Of a stretch of DNA of 64,000 nt, positions 35,058 to 45,560 are shown in pieces. The stretch lies in NCBI RefSeq assembly GCF_024679245.1, contig NC_090187.1, positions 23,759,995 to 23,823,994 of the forward strand. Reading direction: 5' to 3'. Source of the DNA: Pseudorasbora parva (Eukaryota; Chordata; Actinopteri; Cypriniformes; Gobionidae). The position numbers and the translations under genes are program-made. The first letter of the stretch is position 1; each line of letters starts with the position of its first letter. The notes under the pieces are model-generated. The model was given only the letters and a program-made list of their open reading frames with translations, searched no databases and was not told the origin of the DNA.

Positions 35058-36593
35058 TCAGGACTTCTTAGCCGAGGCCTTCCTAGCGATAAGGACGGTC
35101 CTCAGATCCGTCCTACCGCGGGAAGGTCCCGGCTGAGCGCGTCGCCCGGTCCCCCGTTCTCTCTGCGGGGGGGCCCGAGCGGCCACGCTCTGTTTTTGTT
35201 GCGCTCGATGCGCTGCGGAGGAGGACGTACTCGGCTGGGGCTGCCCCCGCCCGGCAGCCCCTGGGGGATATGATTTGCGGGGGAGAAATTTTTGAAATGC
35301 CGCCGCCTGCTTCCTGGCCTCCTGGTAACGGTCGACGACTGTTGTTACAGCGTCACCAAAGAGGCCAGTAGGCGAGACGGGCGAATCCATAAGGAACTTT
35401 TTGTCACGTTCTTTAATATCTGATAAATTTAACCATAAATGTCTCTCCGTGGCCACCAGGGCTGCCATAGAGCGGCCGATGGATCTGGCCGTCTCCCTGG
35501 TGGCACGAAGAGACAAATCTGCCGCCCGCCTAATTTCGGCGATCGTTTCTCTCCCCACTTCCTCTGTTTCTTCATTAATATCCCCCAACAGATCAGCTTG
35601 ATATGCTTGCAGGACGGCCACCGTATGTAAACAGGCGGCCGCCTGCCCTGCTGCCGAGTACGCCCTGCCCACCAGCGCTGATGTTGTTCTCACGGGCTTG
35701 GTGGGCAGCTGCGGGGCTTGCAGCGACGATGCCGACTCGGGGGAGAGATAGCTCGCGAGCGTCTCTTCCACCCGCGGCATCGCCGCATAACCATGAGCCT
35801 TCAACCCGTTTATATTGGAATATTCAGATGTGGACGGGTTAAAGACTCTGGCTGATGCTGGTCTAGCCCAGGACCTCGACACCTCGGTGTGGAGGTCCGG
35901 GAAAAATGGCAAGCCCCGCCTAGGAGGTTGTGTATATGACGGTAAAAATCTCTCGTCTAGCCTGCTTGTATGTTTGTGTGACTCAGAGCGCTCGGCCGGC
36001 CAGTCTAAACTTAATCTGGCAACGGCGCGAGTGACAACCTCCATAAGCTCCTCCTGTGCGTGTGTGTGTAATGGTGGAAGTAACTCGTCAGTTTCATTTA
36101 TGCTTACAACATCCAGTTCCTCGGAACTGGAGTGCTGCAGCTGATCTTGTGCCTCAGCGCGAGCGGAAGAAACCGCAGAGCGTGCTTCCAACTCGCGAGC
36201 TGAGGCTTGAGATCCAGCGGGTAAGGGCAGAGATAGGGGATCACCCGTCTCTAACCCCGCCACTAGATCTAACTGCGATCCCCAAGACGCGAGCCTTCGC
36301 TGTGCCTCGGCAGCAGCGGGACCCGAGCCCTGAGGACCGCGAGCCAAAGCACTCTCCTCGAAGAGTGCCCGGCGTGATCTTAATGTACGCATTGGGAGAC
36401 TCTCGCAATGCTCACAGCCAACCCCCTCGAGAGCTGACTGGGCATGCTCGAGCCCCAAACACATTACACACAGGTCGTGTGGATCCCCACCCGTGATGTA
36501 ACGAGGGCAGGGAGTGACACATCGCCTGAACTGACTCGACATTCTTTTTCGTTTTCTTTGACACACACACAATAAATGGACATACAATATCAC
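35058..36593 (-). CDS. DIRS Gag-like protein (up to 511 aa)
   Basis: This is the first frame of the element, in the position of Gag, whose role is to package the RNA. Near the N-terminus is a cysteine/histidine cluster (RRCVTPCPRYITGGDPHDLC, then CLGLEH and CEHCESLP) of the type found in DIRS Gag proteins of animals. The middle is rich in Ser, Glu and Ala, with RPASARVFNPSTSEYSNING as a compact motif. The C-terminal 60 residues are very basic (RGQPQPST, RERGTGRRAQPGPSRGR), suited to nucleic-acid binding. A second Met (MSSQFRRC, 36540-36542) is a better start than the first, since the upstream residues look like leader. Sequence conservation of Gag is low, so the family call rests on position and cysteine pattern. 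Confidence 0.82.
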   Translation of the reverse strand: MILYVHLLCVCQRKRKRMSSQFRRCVTPCPRYITGGDPHDLCVMCLGLEHAQSALEGVGCEHCESLPMRTLRSRRALFEESALARGPQGSGPAAAEAQRRLASWGSQLDLVAGLETGDPLSLPLPAGSQASARELEARSAVSSARAEAQDQLQHSSSEELDVVSINETDELLPPLHTHAQEELMEVVTRAVARLSLDWPAERSESHKHTSRLDERFLPSYTQPPRRGLPFFPDLHTEVSRSWARPASARVFNPSTSEYSNINGLKAHGYAAMPRVEETLASYLSPESASSLQAPQLPTKPVRTTSALVGRAYSAAGQAAACLHTVAVLQAYQADLLGDINEETEEVGRETIAEIRRAADLSLRATRETARSIGRSMAALVATERHLWLNLSDIKERDKKFLMDSPVSPTGLFGDAVTTVVDRYQEARKQAAAFQKFLPRKSYPPGAAGRGQPQPSTSSSAAHRAQQKQSVAARAPPQRERGTGRRAQPGPSRGRTDLRTVLIARKASAKKS

Positions 36594-36614
36594 ACAGAGC
36601 GCTTTGTGAAGACA

Positions 36615-36766
36615 CAGAAGCTAGTGACTGTTTGGTCCGGGCATGCTTTATAGCTTCCTGGTCGATGACGTCACCCGCCCGTGACGTATCGTCCCGCTAT
36701 TGGACTGATTACACAAGTGCTTCATGACATGGCACGCAGAGGCGTCCCCTAGCGTTTCGACGCAGC
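36615..36766 (-). repeat. DIRS 5' inverted terminal repeat
   Basis: The 152-bp counterpart of 31521-31672, identical in inverse orientation, with a 24-bp outer edge (36767-36790) ending GAGATAGGGAA. It precedes Gag and should carry the promoter. Confidence 0.93.
36645..36653 (-). promoter_or_regulatory. TATA-like box in the DIRS 5' terminal repeat
   Basis: On the minus strand the terminal repeat reads GAAGCTATAAAGCATG. CTATAAAGC is a good TATA-box match about 100 bp upstream of the preferred Gag start. The same box is present in the inverted copy at the other end, pointing inward as well. Confidence 0.5.
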
Positions 36767-37794
36767 TCGAAGTTCCCTCGAGATAGGGAAACGTATGTCA
36801 TACTACGTTGGGTTAGTTGCTTACAGAAATCGCTCACTCGATCCTTCTAGCTAACGTCACCTTCTTCACCATATAAGTTAAAACGACATTTCATTTTGTA
36901 AAAAATATATATTAATATATTATATATTAATAATATATATATATATAATATTATATAATATATATTTATATTTTTGAGAACTGAGTTATGATGTTTTTGC
37001 ATGCTTATATTCCAGAGTATGTCACAGTCACTAAGCTTATATAAACATGCAATATCGTTGACAAAAAAGACGAGTCTAAAATGTTTATAAAAAATAAAAA
37101 CTTGAACAAAAAATGACTGGTTTTGTCGGGGAAAAAAGAGCAGCGTTCGAGTGTTCGGGCTTGCGGTTGCCAGGATCAGTCATTTAAATCCCCCAATTAG
37201 AGCATTTCTGTAAAAAGAACATGTATACTATCCGGTATTTCATTTAAACATGTGCAATCTGGCAACCATATGCGCAAATGATCTGAAAACACCAATAAAC
37301 AAGTAGGCTGCATTTTAGCAAACTCCGTTTGAGATGTTCTGCTTAAAGTGTCATTCAGTCGGTCTGTGTTCTGTCAGGACGGTCAGGACTCACGAGCCGC
37401 TTCGTTGAACAACTGCACTTGTTTGAGCTGCTGAAATAAGCCAATCAAAGCAGAGCTCAACATTAATATGCATGACCCTTCCAAATAAGGCAAAATCAGA
37501 CCATTACATCCTGGGGTCAATTTCTTGTAAATGGACCTGTAAAGCTCTATCTGGACATATTTTGCCCTTAAAAAGCCACAAACCCTCTATGTAGATATCA
37601 GAGAACAATTTAAAATATTGTTTCAACTCATTTTAGGGCACCTTTAATAAATGAGTAAGTAATAGTGCTTAGTCGAATGTGGTAGTTCACTATTAGCTAA
37701 TTAATAATTTCATACCTCCCAGAGTACTAACTATACAAGTTCATAATTAATGTGAATTATGCATAATGTATAATTTCTTATAAAGAGAAGATCA

Positions 37795-37878
37795 TTAAAG
37801 TAAAGTAAAGTAAAGTAAAGTAAAGTAAAGTAAAGTAAAGTAAAGTAAAGTAAAGTAAAGTAAAGTAAAGTAAAGTAA
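37795..37878. repeat. (TAAAG)n pentanucleotide microsatellite
   Basis: About 16 perfect TAAAG units near the centre of the outermost MITE of the nest. Confidence 0.97.
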
Positions 37879-38624
37879 ATCCTTTAGAAGGAACTACTAA
37901 TTTTATGTTTTTTATCATTAAAAAAAAAACATTTAAGTAAAAAACATGATAACGCTCTAGTAATCTAGACTAGCAGTCATTGCAAGCTTTTGAGGTTTGC
38001 CTAAGGTTTTGGAAAGTTATGACTCATACATCTAGGAATTACGAGTTATTTTGCATTCTAATGTGATGAGCATGATAACCCACTAGGGTTAATTACTGAA
38101 ATGTTACTATCCAAAACCTTACAAAATCCTCAAAAGCTTACAATGATTTTTGTAATTACTAGATAATTATCACGCTTTTCACTTTAAAATACTGATCCAA
38201 ATAATTAGTAACTAAAATGATTTTGTAATACATGAGTCATTACTACTGGGTTACCAACTTCACTTTAGAATTAATTATACATTATGCATTATTCATGTTA
38301 ATTATGAACATGTATAGTAGTTCTAGTCATAGTCATTGTAGTTATTGATTAGATAATAGTTTAACTACCACATTCAAATAAGCACTATTACTTACTAATT
38401 AATAATTATAGTTTCTTGTTAGTTAACAGTAGTTACTAGAATGTTAATAGTGCATTACTCAGTAAGTATTAGTTAGTATTAATGATGGATCAGTATTCTG
38501 AAGTGGTACACCCATTTAGATTACGTTCAGGGTTTTGGGAGTAGGCTAACTATAGCAAAACTAAACTGAAGTCAGCATGCAATCAAACCCAAGCCCCTTT
38601 ACTTTACTAATACACAGACCTGAG

Positions 38625-40145
38625 CACAGTTCATCGTCTTTTTTATTTCTTTTAAACTTAATAACTTTGTTCCACTTCTGAAATTATACTGTTTAACTGA
38701 AAGTACATACAGAAATTAGAACAGAAATGATGGGAATGAATAGCTAAATATTTAGTCATGTTTTAGGCTGGTTTCTGTCAATTATCTGTAATGACTGGAT
38801 AAATATATTTCTTAAATCGCATAGACAAGAGTGCAATCAATCAGTCAATCGACTATAAGAATTTATACTTTTTTTTGCTACCATTGTTGCAATTCTCTGA
38901 TATTTACAGGAGCATAAAATGGATACTGTAAATGTTAATGGATACAGCAAAAACAGCAAATAGTGACAGATATAAAATATAATTCAATTTCAGAGTGAAT
39001 TTTACCTTCATTCACATTTCCAGTCAATAAGCCTCTTCAAAAGGAGTTCAGTTCATCAGTGAACAAATGTTTGTCTTTAAATTTTTTTTTCACAAAAATG
39101 TAATAACTTTGTTCCACTTTTGAAATTATACTATTTAGCTAAAAGTACACACAGAAAGTAGGACAGAAATAATGGGAATACATATCTAAATATTTAGTCA
39201 TGTTTTCTGTCAATTATCAGACCGGATACATACATTTTTTGAATCACATGGACACATTTGCAATCAATCAATCAATAAAACCATAAAATTGAACACAGGC
39301 AGATGTGGACAAAGTGCAAAACTTACTAGTAGTCAAATATTACTCTGTTACAAGAGAAAGATGTAAAAACAGATTTTTACTTAAGTAAAAGTTCAGAAGT
39401 ATTTGTTTTCAAAAGTACTTAAGTATCAAAAGTATTTATTTTTATTTTTATGTCAACACATTATTTTTGTATAAATGCACACTATGTCATGATGGTTTAA
39501 GCCAGTCAGTGATGCTCAATCTGACATACTAGCATACAACTAACTTGAATTGAAATACTTGTATATAAGTTTCAAAGCTCTTTACAAAGTTGCTGTCCCT
39601 TTAAAGCTGAATGCACGGATCGAATACACTGATACACATCTGATATTCTCCCAACTATTTACATTCACTTAAGACATAATCAACTTTGTGTATGTGAATA
39701 CTCTACAAAATTAGCATGTTGACATCCGTCTTCTTCCATTTTGCTATAAACTTTAAATCAGTGTTCAATAAATGCAGGGAAATCATTGAACTTCACCACA
39801 ACAAGAGTGATTCCTGAATAATCCACTGACTTTCAAAGCTGCTACAGAAATTACTTTTGACTTTGAGGACCTTGATGGAAATGTAGATTTGTTTGGAAAA
39901 AAAGTTTGTCTTTCAAATGTAGTGAAGTTAAAGTCATAAGTTTGCAGAAAAAAATAATACTCCAGTAAAGTACAGATACTCAAAAAGTGTACTTAAATAC
40001 AGTATAAGTTTAATGTAGTTACTGTCCACCTCTGAACACTGGTAAATGTTAATGGATACTGCAAAAACAGCTAATAGCGAAAGATATGAAATAAACTTTA
40101 CCTTCATTCACATTCCCAATCAAAAAGCCTCTTTAAGAGGAGGTA
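38625..40145. repeat. Local tandem duplication (unit about 425 bp), second copy interrupted
   Basis: Copy A (38625-39049) and copy B (39050-40145) share AATAACTTTGTTCCACTT, CTAAATATTTAGTCATGTTT, AATGTTAATGGATAC and TTTACCTTCATTCACATT in the same order. Copy B is lengthened by the hAT-like insertion at 39300-40034. Divergence between the copies is visible, so the duplication is not recent. Confidence 0.8.
39300..40034. mobile_element. Non-autonomous hAT-like element (735 bp)
   Basis: The ends are CAGATGTGGACA and, as reverse complement of the right, CAGAGGTGGACA. They are flanked by AACACAGG (39292-39299) and AACACTGG (40035-40042), an 8-bp target duplication with one mismatch, the length typical of hAT elements. 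Comparison with copy A of the local duplication independently shows this stretch to be extra. The interior has TTACTTAAGTAAAAGTTCAG and similar palindromic TACTTAAGTA motifs. No transposase. Confidence 0.87.
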
Positions 40146-40307
40146 TCTGTGGTCTTGCCGGAAATAAGTGGTCATCCACAATACACAGAGAACTTGCTTT
40201 CTGGTCTGATTTCATTTTGGCATTACACACCTAAATTCATTAGATTCCTGGTGAATAAAAAATGAATAAAGTCAAATAAAATGCTAGTGTTTGAGATACA
40301 CATTCCT

Positions 40308-40450
40308 GTAACTCAAACAGTAGACCATGGCGCTATGAAGCAAGCTCATGGGTTTGATTCCTAGGGAATGCATGAAGTGATAAAATGTAGTAAATGCATG
40401 TGCTTAAATTTTGATGTTGCCATCCAAGCTAAAATCTTTACTGTTCTCTG
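40308..40450 (+). mobile_element. tRNA-derived SINE fragment
   Basis: A tRNA-like head, TAACTCAAACAGTAGACC (A-box region) with B-box GGTTTGATTCC at 40351-40361, followed by CTAGGGAATGCATGAAGTGA. The spacing fits a SINE head. The A-box is degraded and the 3' end not defined. Confidence 0.62.
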
Positions 40451-42235
40451 CCTCTCTATAGTGATTTATGTAGAAAATTAGTTCAAGAGAGAAATAAGTT
40501 TATTAATTTTGATCAATAAAAGTATTTGGATCAAGTAACTGATTTGGGGGGTGGGGGATTCCTGTTGGAATCAGTCTTAGACGTATTGTCAACACTCATC
40601 CAGCGAAGTGTAGTCACAACGTGTATAGACTATAACAGGAGAATGCTATATTGTCCATAGACTACAATATTCTAGTATTTATCCACTTAAGAGCATGAGC
40701 TGTGATCAGCATCGGGGACTCCAGTTATTGAGGAAAAGAGCAATTTCAAGTTTGACTCAAACAAAACTTTATTAACATAATACTTAAGATATTCTAACAT
40801 ACGCACACAATCTGCAATGCTGGCAGGAACAAAAGAACTGGCAGGCGTACAGCAGATCTATGTGCAGGGTTTATTAGTGCAAAAACAAAACACAAAGAGC
40901 TAAGAACGAAGGAACACAAAAAGCTAGGGAACAAAAGAATACAGATCTGCATGCAACAGGAAACAAACATCGACTGACAAGAAACATGGTAAACCCTTAC
41001 AAAAAAGAAGTTTAAGTTCATGTAAAAACAATTAAAAATATATTTTGCATGGCAGCACAGCGATAAAACTGGATTTGGATGGCAATTTATTCCTGCTCGA
41101 GGAGCAAGTTTTGTGATTCTACAAACCAGGGAATGTGCTGCATATGCTTGGATTAATACGAATAAATTCATATTTACTTTAATAATAGGAAGATAATGTC
41201 ATATTTATTATTTGGTTATTTAATCTCCTGTTTACAAATTGGGAGACAGATGTACTTTTATTTTATCTCAAAATGATGTCATTTTAAAAATGTGGAAATG
41301 AGTGGACAGCCTCTTATTTTCCCGAGGTAAACATTAAAAGGTGCATATAATTGCTGCCATAATAATGGCCCATTTCAAATGTGACCGTGCTTTTCTTTCA
41401 CCTTTGAGCAGTGATATGAACTAATATTCTTAAAACATTTCAGTAGGCCTATTAAAAGTGTAGGCTAGATCTTTAAAATGCACCCAAAGTGGTCAAAAAG
41501 GATTTGAACTGTTTTTTTTTATTTTTGTTTGTTTAGTTTTTTTTTTTTTTTCTTGTAAACTCAGTGATGTAAATTCAGATGGCAATTAAACTATCACATG
41601 TTTTTAAAGCTAAAAACAGTGATATGAAGGATGCAACAATACTATATAAGTACTCAAGATTAGCATGAGACAGATAATCAGCTCCCTATCTTCCTAGGTC
41701 GTATATCAGCAGTGTTGTGCAAGTTACTTCCTAACTGTAATACATTATAGATTACTTGTTACTGTTATTTAAAAGTGATTCTTAACATTAAAATATGACT
41801 GTCTCAGAATAAATCCTCCCATAATAATAATACATTTTATTTGTACCTGTGCTCTTCCTACCTGTATAACAACTTAACAAGTAGGAAATATACATAAATT
41901 CTTATCAGTTTGCACTGCATAAGTTATGAATTATATATAGATGAATCCTTATTAAAGGTACTGAAGTTATTGGTAACACTTTACTTGAAGGGGTGTGTAT
42001 AAGACTGACATGAAGAAAATTAAATTCGCTGTCCCATTCAAGGTATTTACACGAGGGTTTGGTTTTTTTGGCAGGAGTGCCTTGTGTCTCTATCGTTATG
42101 TCCATCATCTTTTTAATAACGCAGGTTAAATTACGGGAGATTTACGGGAAAATATTACTTTATTGACATAAATTTCATTTTTGGGTGAACTAACCCTTTA
42201 ATTTATCATTGTGCAAAAAAACATATACTTACACA
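40451..42235. other. Unassigned sequence
   Basis: 40750-41000 is A-rich with GCAGGGTTTATTAGTGC and resembles 26860-27060 and 47395-47640 in style, perhaps related repeats. At 42160-42201 a MITE-type end, TTTGGGTGAACTAACCCTTT, is visible without a partner. No gene was found; the 125-codon minus-strand frame at 40794-41171 has no domain. Confidence 0.4.
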
Positions 42236-42456
42236 ACTCGGGTTGTTAGCGACCCTACACATTTTTGACAAAAAAAAAAAAAAAAAAAATAGAGGAAAAA
42301 GAGGTATTTAATTATAATTATATTATTTATTTATTTATTTATTGTTATATTGTTTAAAATGGATTGATTAAGGAATACTAAGAAGGGTGATGTCTAACTT
42401 TAAAAAAATGACGCTTTAAATCGCTAATGACCTGAGGTATGCATTTAAGGGTTAAA
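42236..42456 (+). repeat. Interspersed repeat, copy 2
   Basis: Same family and orientation as 17915-18118: TTAGCGACCCTACACATTTT, TTGTTTAAAATGGATTGATT and CATTTAAGGGTTAA in order. This copy has a poly-A run at 42268-42288 and a TTTA-repeat insertion. Confidence 0.75.
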
Positions 42457-43129
42457 AAAAGGCTTCAGTAATCGAGAAAAAAGGAGTTTTCGGTAAACTA
42501 CATGTTTATACATTTTTCAAGTGTGTATAGAATGCGTATGAATAAAATAGTTTATTTGTGTGTTTAAAATTGAATGAAGTGGGGGTTAACTTTCTTGGTT
42601 AAATGGTGTGCAGGTGCATAAGTGACTAAAATAAATGGGGGAAAAAATGGAAAAGTAAATAAGTTCAGACCACTAATTGTGTACTGACATGGTTCACAGC
42701 TGTTAAGGCACAAAAAAACATTTTAGATCAACTAACTGAAATACTGTATAATATATCCACTTGAACTGAATGCATGATAAATCTGCCATAGTGCATATAA
42801 TTACTTCCTGGCAACCCGCCAAAATAAAAGATTGCTCACTTTAGGTTTGAAAATGTTAAAAATTCATATATATAAAAAAAAGTAAGAAAAAAGTTACAAT
42901 ATAAATTTTATGTACTATAAAATTCTTATATTTTTTAATAATCTTATTTTTAAATATAATAGTATCATCAAACTTTATTTATTATTTTGTTTATTATTAA
43001 CTGAATATAGTGTATTTATTATTTTATTTTTTTATATTTTTAGTTAATACATTAACTATGTGCAGTGTGAGAACCAAACCTAATCTCCAGGTGCTCTCAT
43101 GAGAAGCAGACAGATCACACATAAATGTG
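42457..43129. other. Unassigned AT-rich sequence
   Basis: Very AT-rich from 42840 onward; no gene or element boundary was recognised. Confidence 0.45.
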
Positions 43130-43465
43130 TATAAGTAGTACGAGTGTGCAATGTCGTGGAATGTATACGCCAAAACTAATTTTGGCGTGCATATGATACA
43201 CTGTTTTTCGCGTGCATATGACACGCACTTTATGGCGTGTATTTGACACGCTCTTGGATAGGTTTAGGGTAGTGGGGTGGGGTGGGGGGTTTGTATGTAT
43301 AATACGCCATAAAGTGCGTATTATAGGCATGTGAAAAACAGCGTGGCATAGTGACGCCAATCACTATGATTGACTCATACGCCAATATGAGTTTTGCCGT
43401 ATACATTCCACGATATTGCACACTCGTACTATTTATACGCATTTTCGTGAGATCCGGCTGTGAAA
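43130..43465. repeat. Interspersed repeat with TTTTGGCGT motif, copy 2 (palindromic)
   Basis: Contains TATACGCCAAAACTAATTTT early and CATACGCCAATATGAGTTTT late, a central GTATGTATAATACGCCATAA identical to copy 1, and the end TTTTCGTGAGATCCGGCTGT also identical to copy 1. The longer of the two clear copies. Confidence 0.75.
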
Positions 43466-43849
43466 AATGTATGTGCACCCCTGAATATAACAAATAAGTG
43501 CGTGTCTTGGCTGTCTCAGTCACTATGTTTATATAAATATGCAAGTCAAAAGATATTTCCCTTCTAAATTTCTTCAATCTGTGTTTTCTCACTTTGTAGT
43601 TTCAGTTTCAAACTAGCTTCCCCAATACTGTCCATCTCAGATAACAGGACTCCTTGACACATACACACCCGCAGTCAAACGGAGGTGCATGACGCCCTGC
43701 CATCGACGCTCCATCTGTGTCCTTCCCTTCCAGCATAACAGAGTTGTTCACTCATTTTCTTATTCTGTGTTTTTAAGTCTCTTTTTACAAAGTGCCATTT
43801 GGAAGTGGTAAAAACCCATTTGTTTAGGATCTAATCTACTTTGCCGCTC

Positions 43850-44255
43850 GCTGGAAACAAAGGAATCATTAGAAGACTTTTCCGAACGCACCAACGTTTG
43901 TTTTCCCACCATTCTCTAATTTGATTCAACTCCTCAAATAGAGCATGTAATTCATTTAGAGGAAAACATTGTCCAATTGCAATGGTAAGCTGGTGTGGCG
44001 GCGCTTTTGCGTAAACAGAGACGAAACGGCAGCTTCGCCTGGATCACAGTATTCTCTAATCCGCTCTCACTCATCCACGCAGGATAATTACCAGGCTGAA
44101 AGGGACTTCGCTGTACGTTATTTTAAATAATGAGCCACACAATGGCTCAGGGAGAAGCTTTTCTTCAGAGAAACATCCCAGATATGCCTGCTGAGGTTTC
44201 ATAAGCAGTCTTCCGGCTCCAGATGAGAACACAGCAGCATGTCTGTTCACTGAGA
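43850..44255. other. Candidate conserved non-coding block
   Basis: Repeat-free, non-coding sequence with balanced composition and motifs such as ACATTGTCC (SOX-like) and GTAATTCATTTAG. No reading frame of interest. Conservation is inferred from texture only. Confidence 0.3.
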
Positions 44256-44539
44256 GCTGTTACATGAGGAAGGAAGCTTTACTACACTTCAAAATGAGCG
44301 CATGTGTGGGAGGATGCGTTTACGGCTCCATAAACACACTACAGCCGTTTATTACCCTTAAAGGTGTGACGACGAATATAAGTCAAGCATTTTTATTAAT
44401 GCTCATATTTAGGGTTAGAGATTTGATAAACATGCACTTAACCTGAAGTATTAACCTTCAGTGAATGTGCATTAGTCTGCACACTGCTTACGGTTTAGAA
44501 GCATTAATACCCCATCAAACATTTTGAGTCTTTTTTGAG

Positions 44540-44670
44540 TCAAACTTTTTTTATAAATAAAATAATATTTTTTATTCAGCAAGGATGCATCATAATTATT
44601 CAAAAGTTACAGTAAACTGTATTATAATGTTGTAAAACATTTCTATTTCAAATAAATTAGAGTTTTCACA
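44540..44670 (-). repeat. Old interspersed repeat fragment, inverted relative of 14110-14295
   Basis: Contains TTTTTATTCAGCAAGGATGC and ACATTTCTATTTCAAATAAA; the reverse complement aligns with 14190-14280 with many differences. Confidence 0.5.
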
Positions 44671-45224
44671 AAATATTAACCAGCGTAATCAGGGTGCCCT
44701 AAATACCACGATTTGTATATTACTCAGAGTAGCAACAAACAGAAAAAGGGAAGAAGAAAGGTATGGTGGAGGAAGAGTTTAGAGTTTTTTTTTATTTTTT
44801 ATGATAAGATTAAATGCTCATGGAAGAGATGAGTTTTGACCTGCCTTTAAAAAGAAGCGAGTGATTGTCGTGCGTATGGAGGACGGAAGATTGTTCCACC
44901 AACCAGAAACAATGAATGAAAAAGTTCTGGAGAGGGATTTCATGCCTCTCATTTTTTTATTTAAATACATAGATCGGCTATTAACATTTGAATTCTAGTG
45001 GTCTAGTGGTCGAATTTCTGTGAACCGTGTCAAAAGTTCCGGGCTGCCAGACGCATGGTGACAACACAGACAGCTTTCTTCAGCGCTTGTTCTTCGGCAT
45101 CGGTTTGGTGTGCTCCTATCCTAACAGACTTCTTTCAGAAACATTCTCTCAAACTTTTCAAGAGTGTATATCACATTTTACAACTTATTAATTGTGGCTT
45201 ATCCAATCAGAATTCAGAGTCTGA
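44671..45224. other. Unassigned sequence
   Basis: Nothing recognised; a 91-codon plus-strand frame (45055-45330) lacks domains. Confidence 0.4.
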
Positions 45225-45560
45225 ACTGTCCGTTTCTCTTTTTAAATCTTTAAAAGAAGCCTCAAGCAATCAGCAGCAAACTAAGCTGCATGTAGCAGAG
45301 AAAGGCCGATTTAATTTGCAAGGTGCTTAAGAGGGCCGAACTCTGGAGACACAAGGGCCCTTTTGAACACGCAGGACGGTGCCTCTGGTGCCTGGCCACT
45401 ATCATCCCTGCAATTACAACACATGCAACACAGCCCAGAGCAACTAATCCACCCTTAATCTGCATCACACCCCTCGGGGAGAGACAGCTGCTGTTATCAG
45501 GCTGACACTTCGCTCTCAAGCTGCTAAAAACAACTTCAAAAGGACACGGACGTAATAAAC
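45225..45560. other. Candidate conserved non-coding block
   Basis: A repeat-free block with dense motifs: AACTAATCCACCCTTAATCT (OTX/homeodomain-like), GACAGCTGCTGTTATCAGG (E-box and GATA-like) and GCAATTACAACACATG. No coding potential that I trust. Confidence 0.35.

Larger units (their letters stand above)
31471..36790 (-). mobile_element. Complete DIRS-like tyrosine-recombinase retrotransposon
   Basis: About 5.3 kb on the minus strand with three consecutive or overlapping frames (Gag, RT/RNase H, tyrosine recombinase). It has inverted rather than direct terminal repeats, identical over 152 bp, and an internal complementary region at the 3' side that joins the complements of both outer edges. 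This is the diagnostic DIRS architecture, and DIRS elements are known in zebrafish. No stop or frameshift was noticed in the frames and the inverted repeats are identical, so the insertion looks recent. As usual for DIRS, I see no target duplication at the flanks. Confidence 0.95.
30720..37647. mobile_element. TTAA element with THAP remnant, hosting a DIRS element
   Basis: The left end TTAAAGGTGCCCTAGAATGG (30720) and the reverse complement of the right end, TTAAAGGTGCCCTAAAATGA, are terminal inverted repeats with TTAA on both sides (30720-30723 and 37644-37647). Removing the DIRS insertion (31471-36790) leaves about 1.6 kb. The left half carries a degenerate THAP zinc finger. A THAP-bearing element with TTAA targets would fit the Kolobok superfamily; that assignment is inference. 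Confidence 0.8.
30610..38510. mobile_element. Outermost palindromic MITE of a three-level nest
   Basis: The left part 30610-30719 plus 37648-37790 is the inverted match of 38260-38510. Examples are GATCCATCATTAA, GAGTAATGCACTATTAAC and CTCTAGTAACTACTATTAA on the left against GTTAATAGTGCATTACTCAG and TTAATGATGGATC on the right, and AGTAAGTAATAGTGCTTA (after the insertion) against AAGCACTATTACTTACT. The left arm is therefore cut at about 30720 and resumes at 37648. Without the insertion the MITE is about 970 bp. A (TAAAG)n tract lies near its centre. Confidence 0.82.

Noticed and set aside
32254..36496. Plus-strand frames across the DIRS element (e.g. 129, 151 and 146 codons)
   Set aside because: Antisense shadows of the GC-rich Gag and RT genes.
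31471..36790. Endogenous retrovirus or LTR retrotransposon
   Set aside because: The terminal repeats are inverted, there is no protease, integrase or envelope, and a tyrosine recombinase is present, which is the DIRS type.
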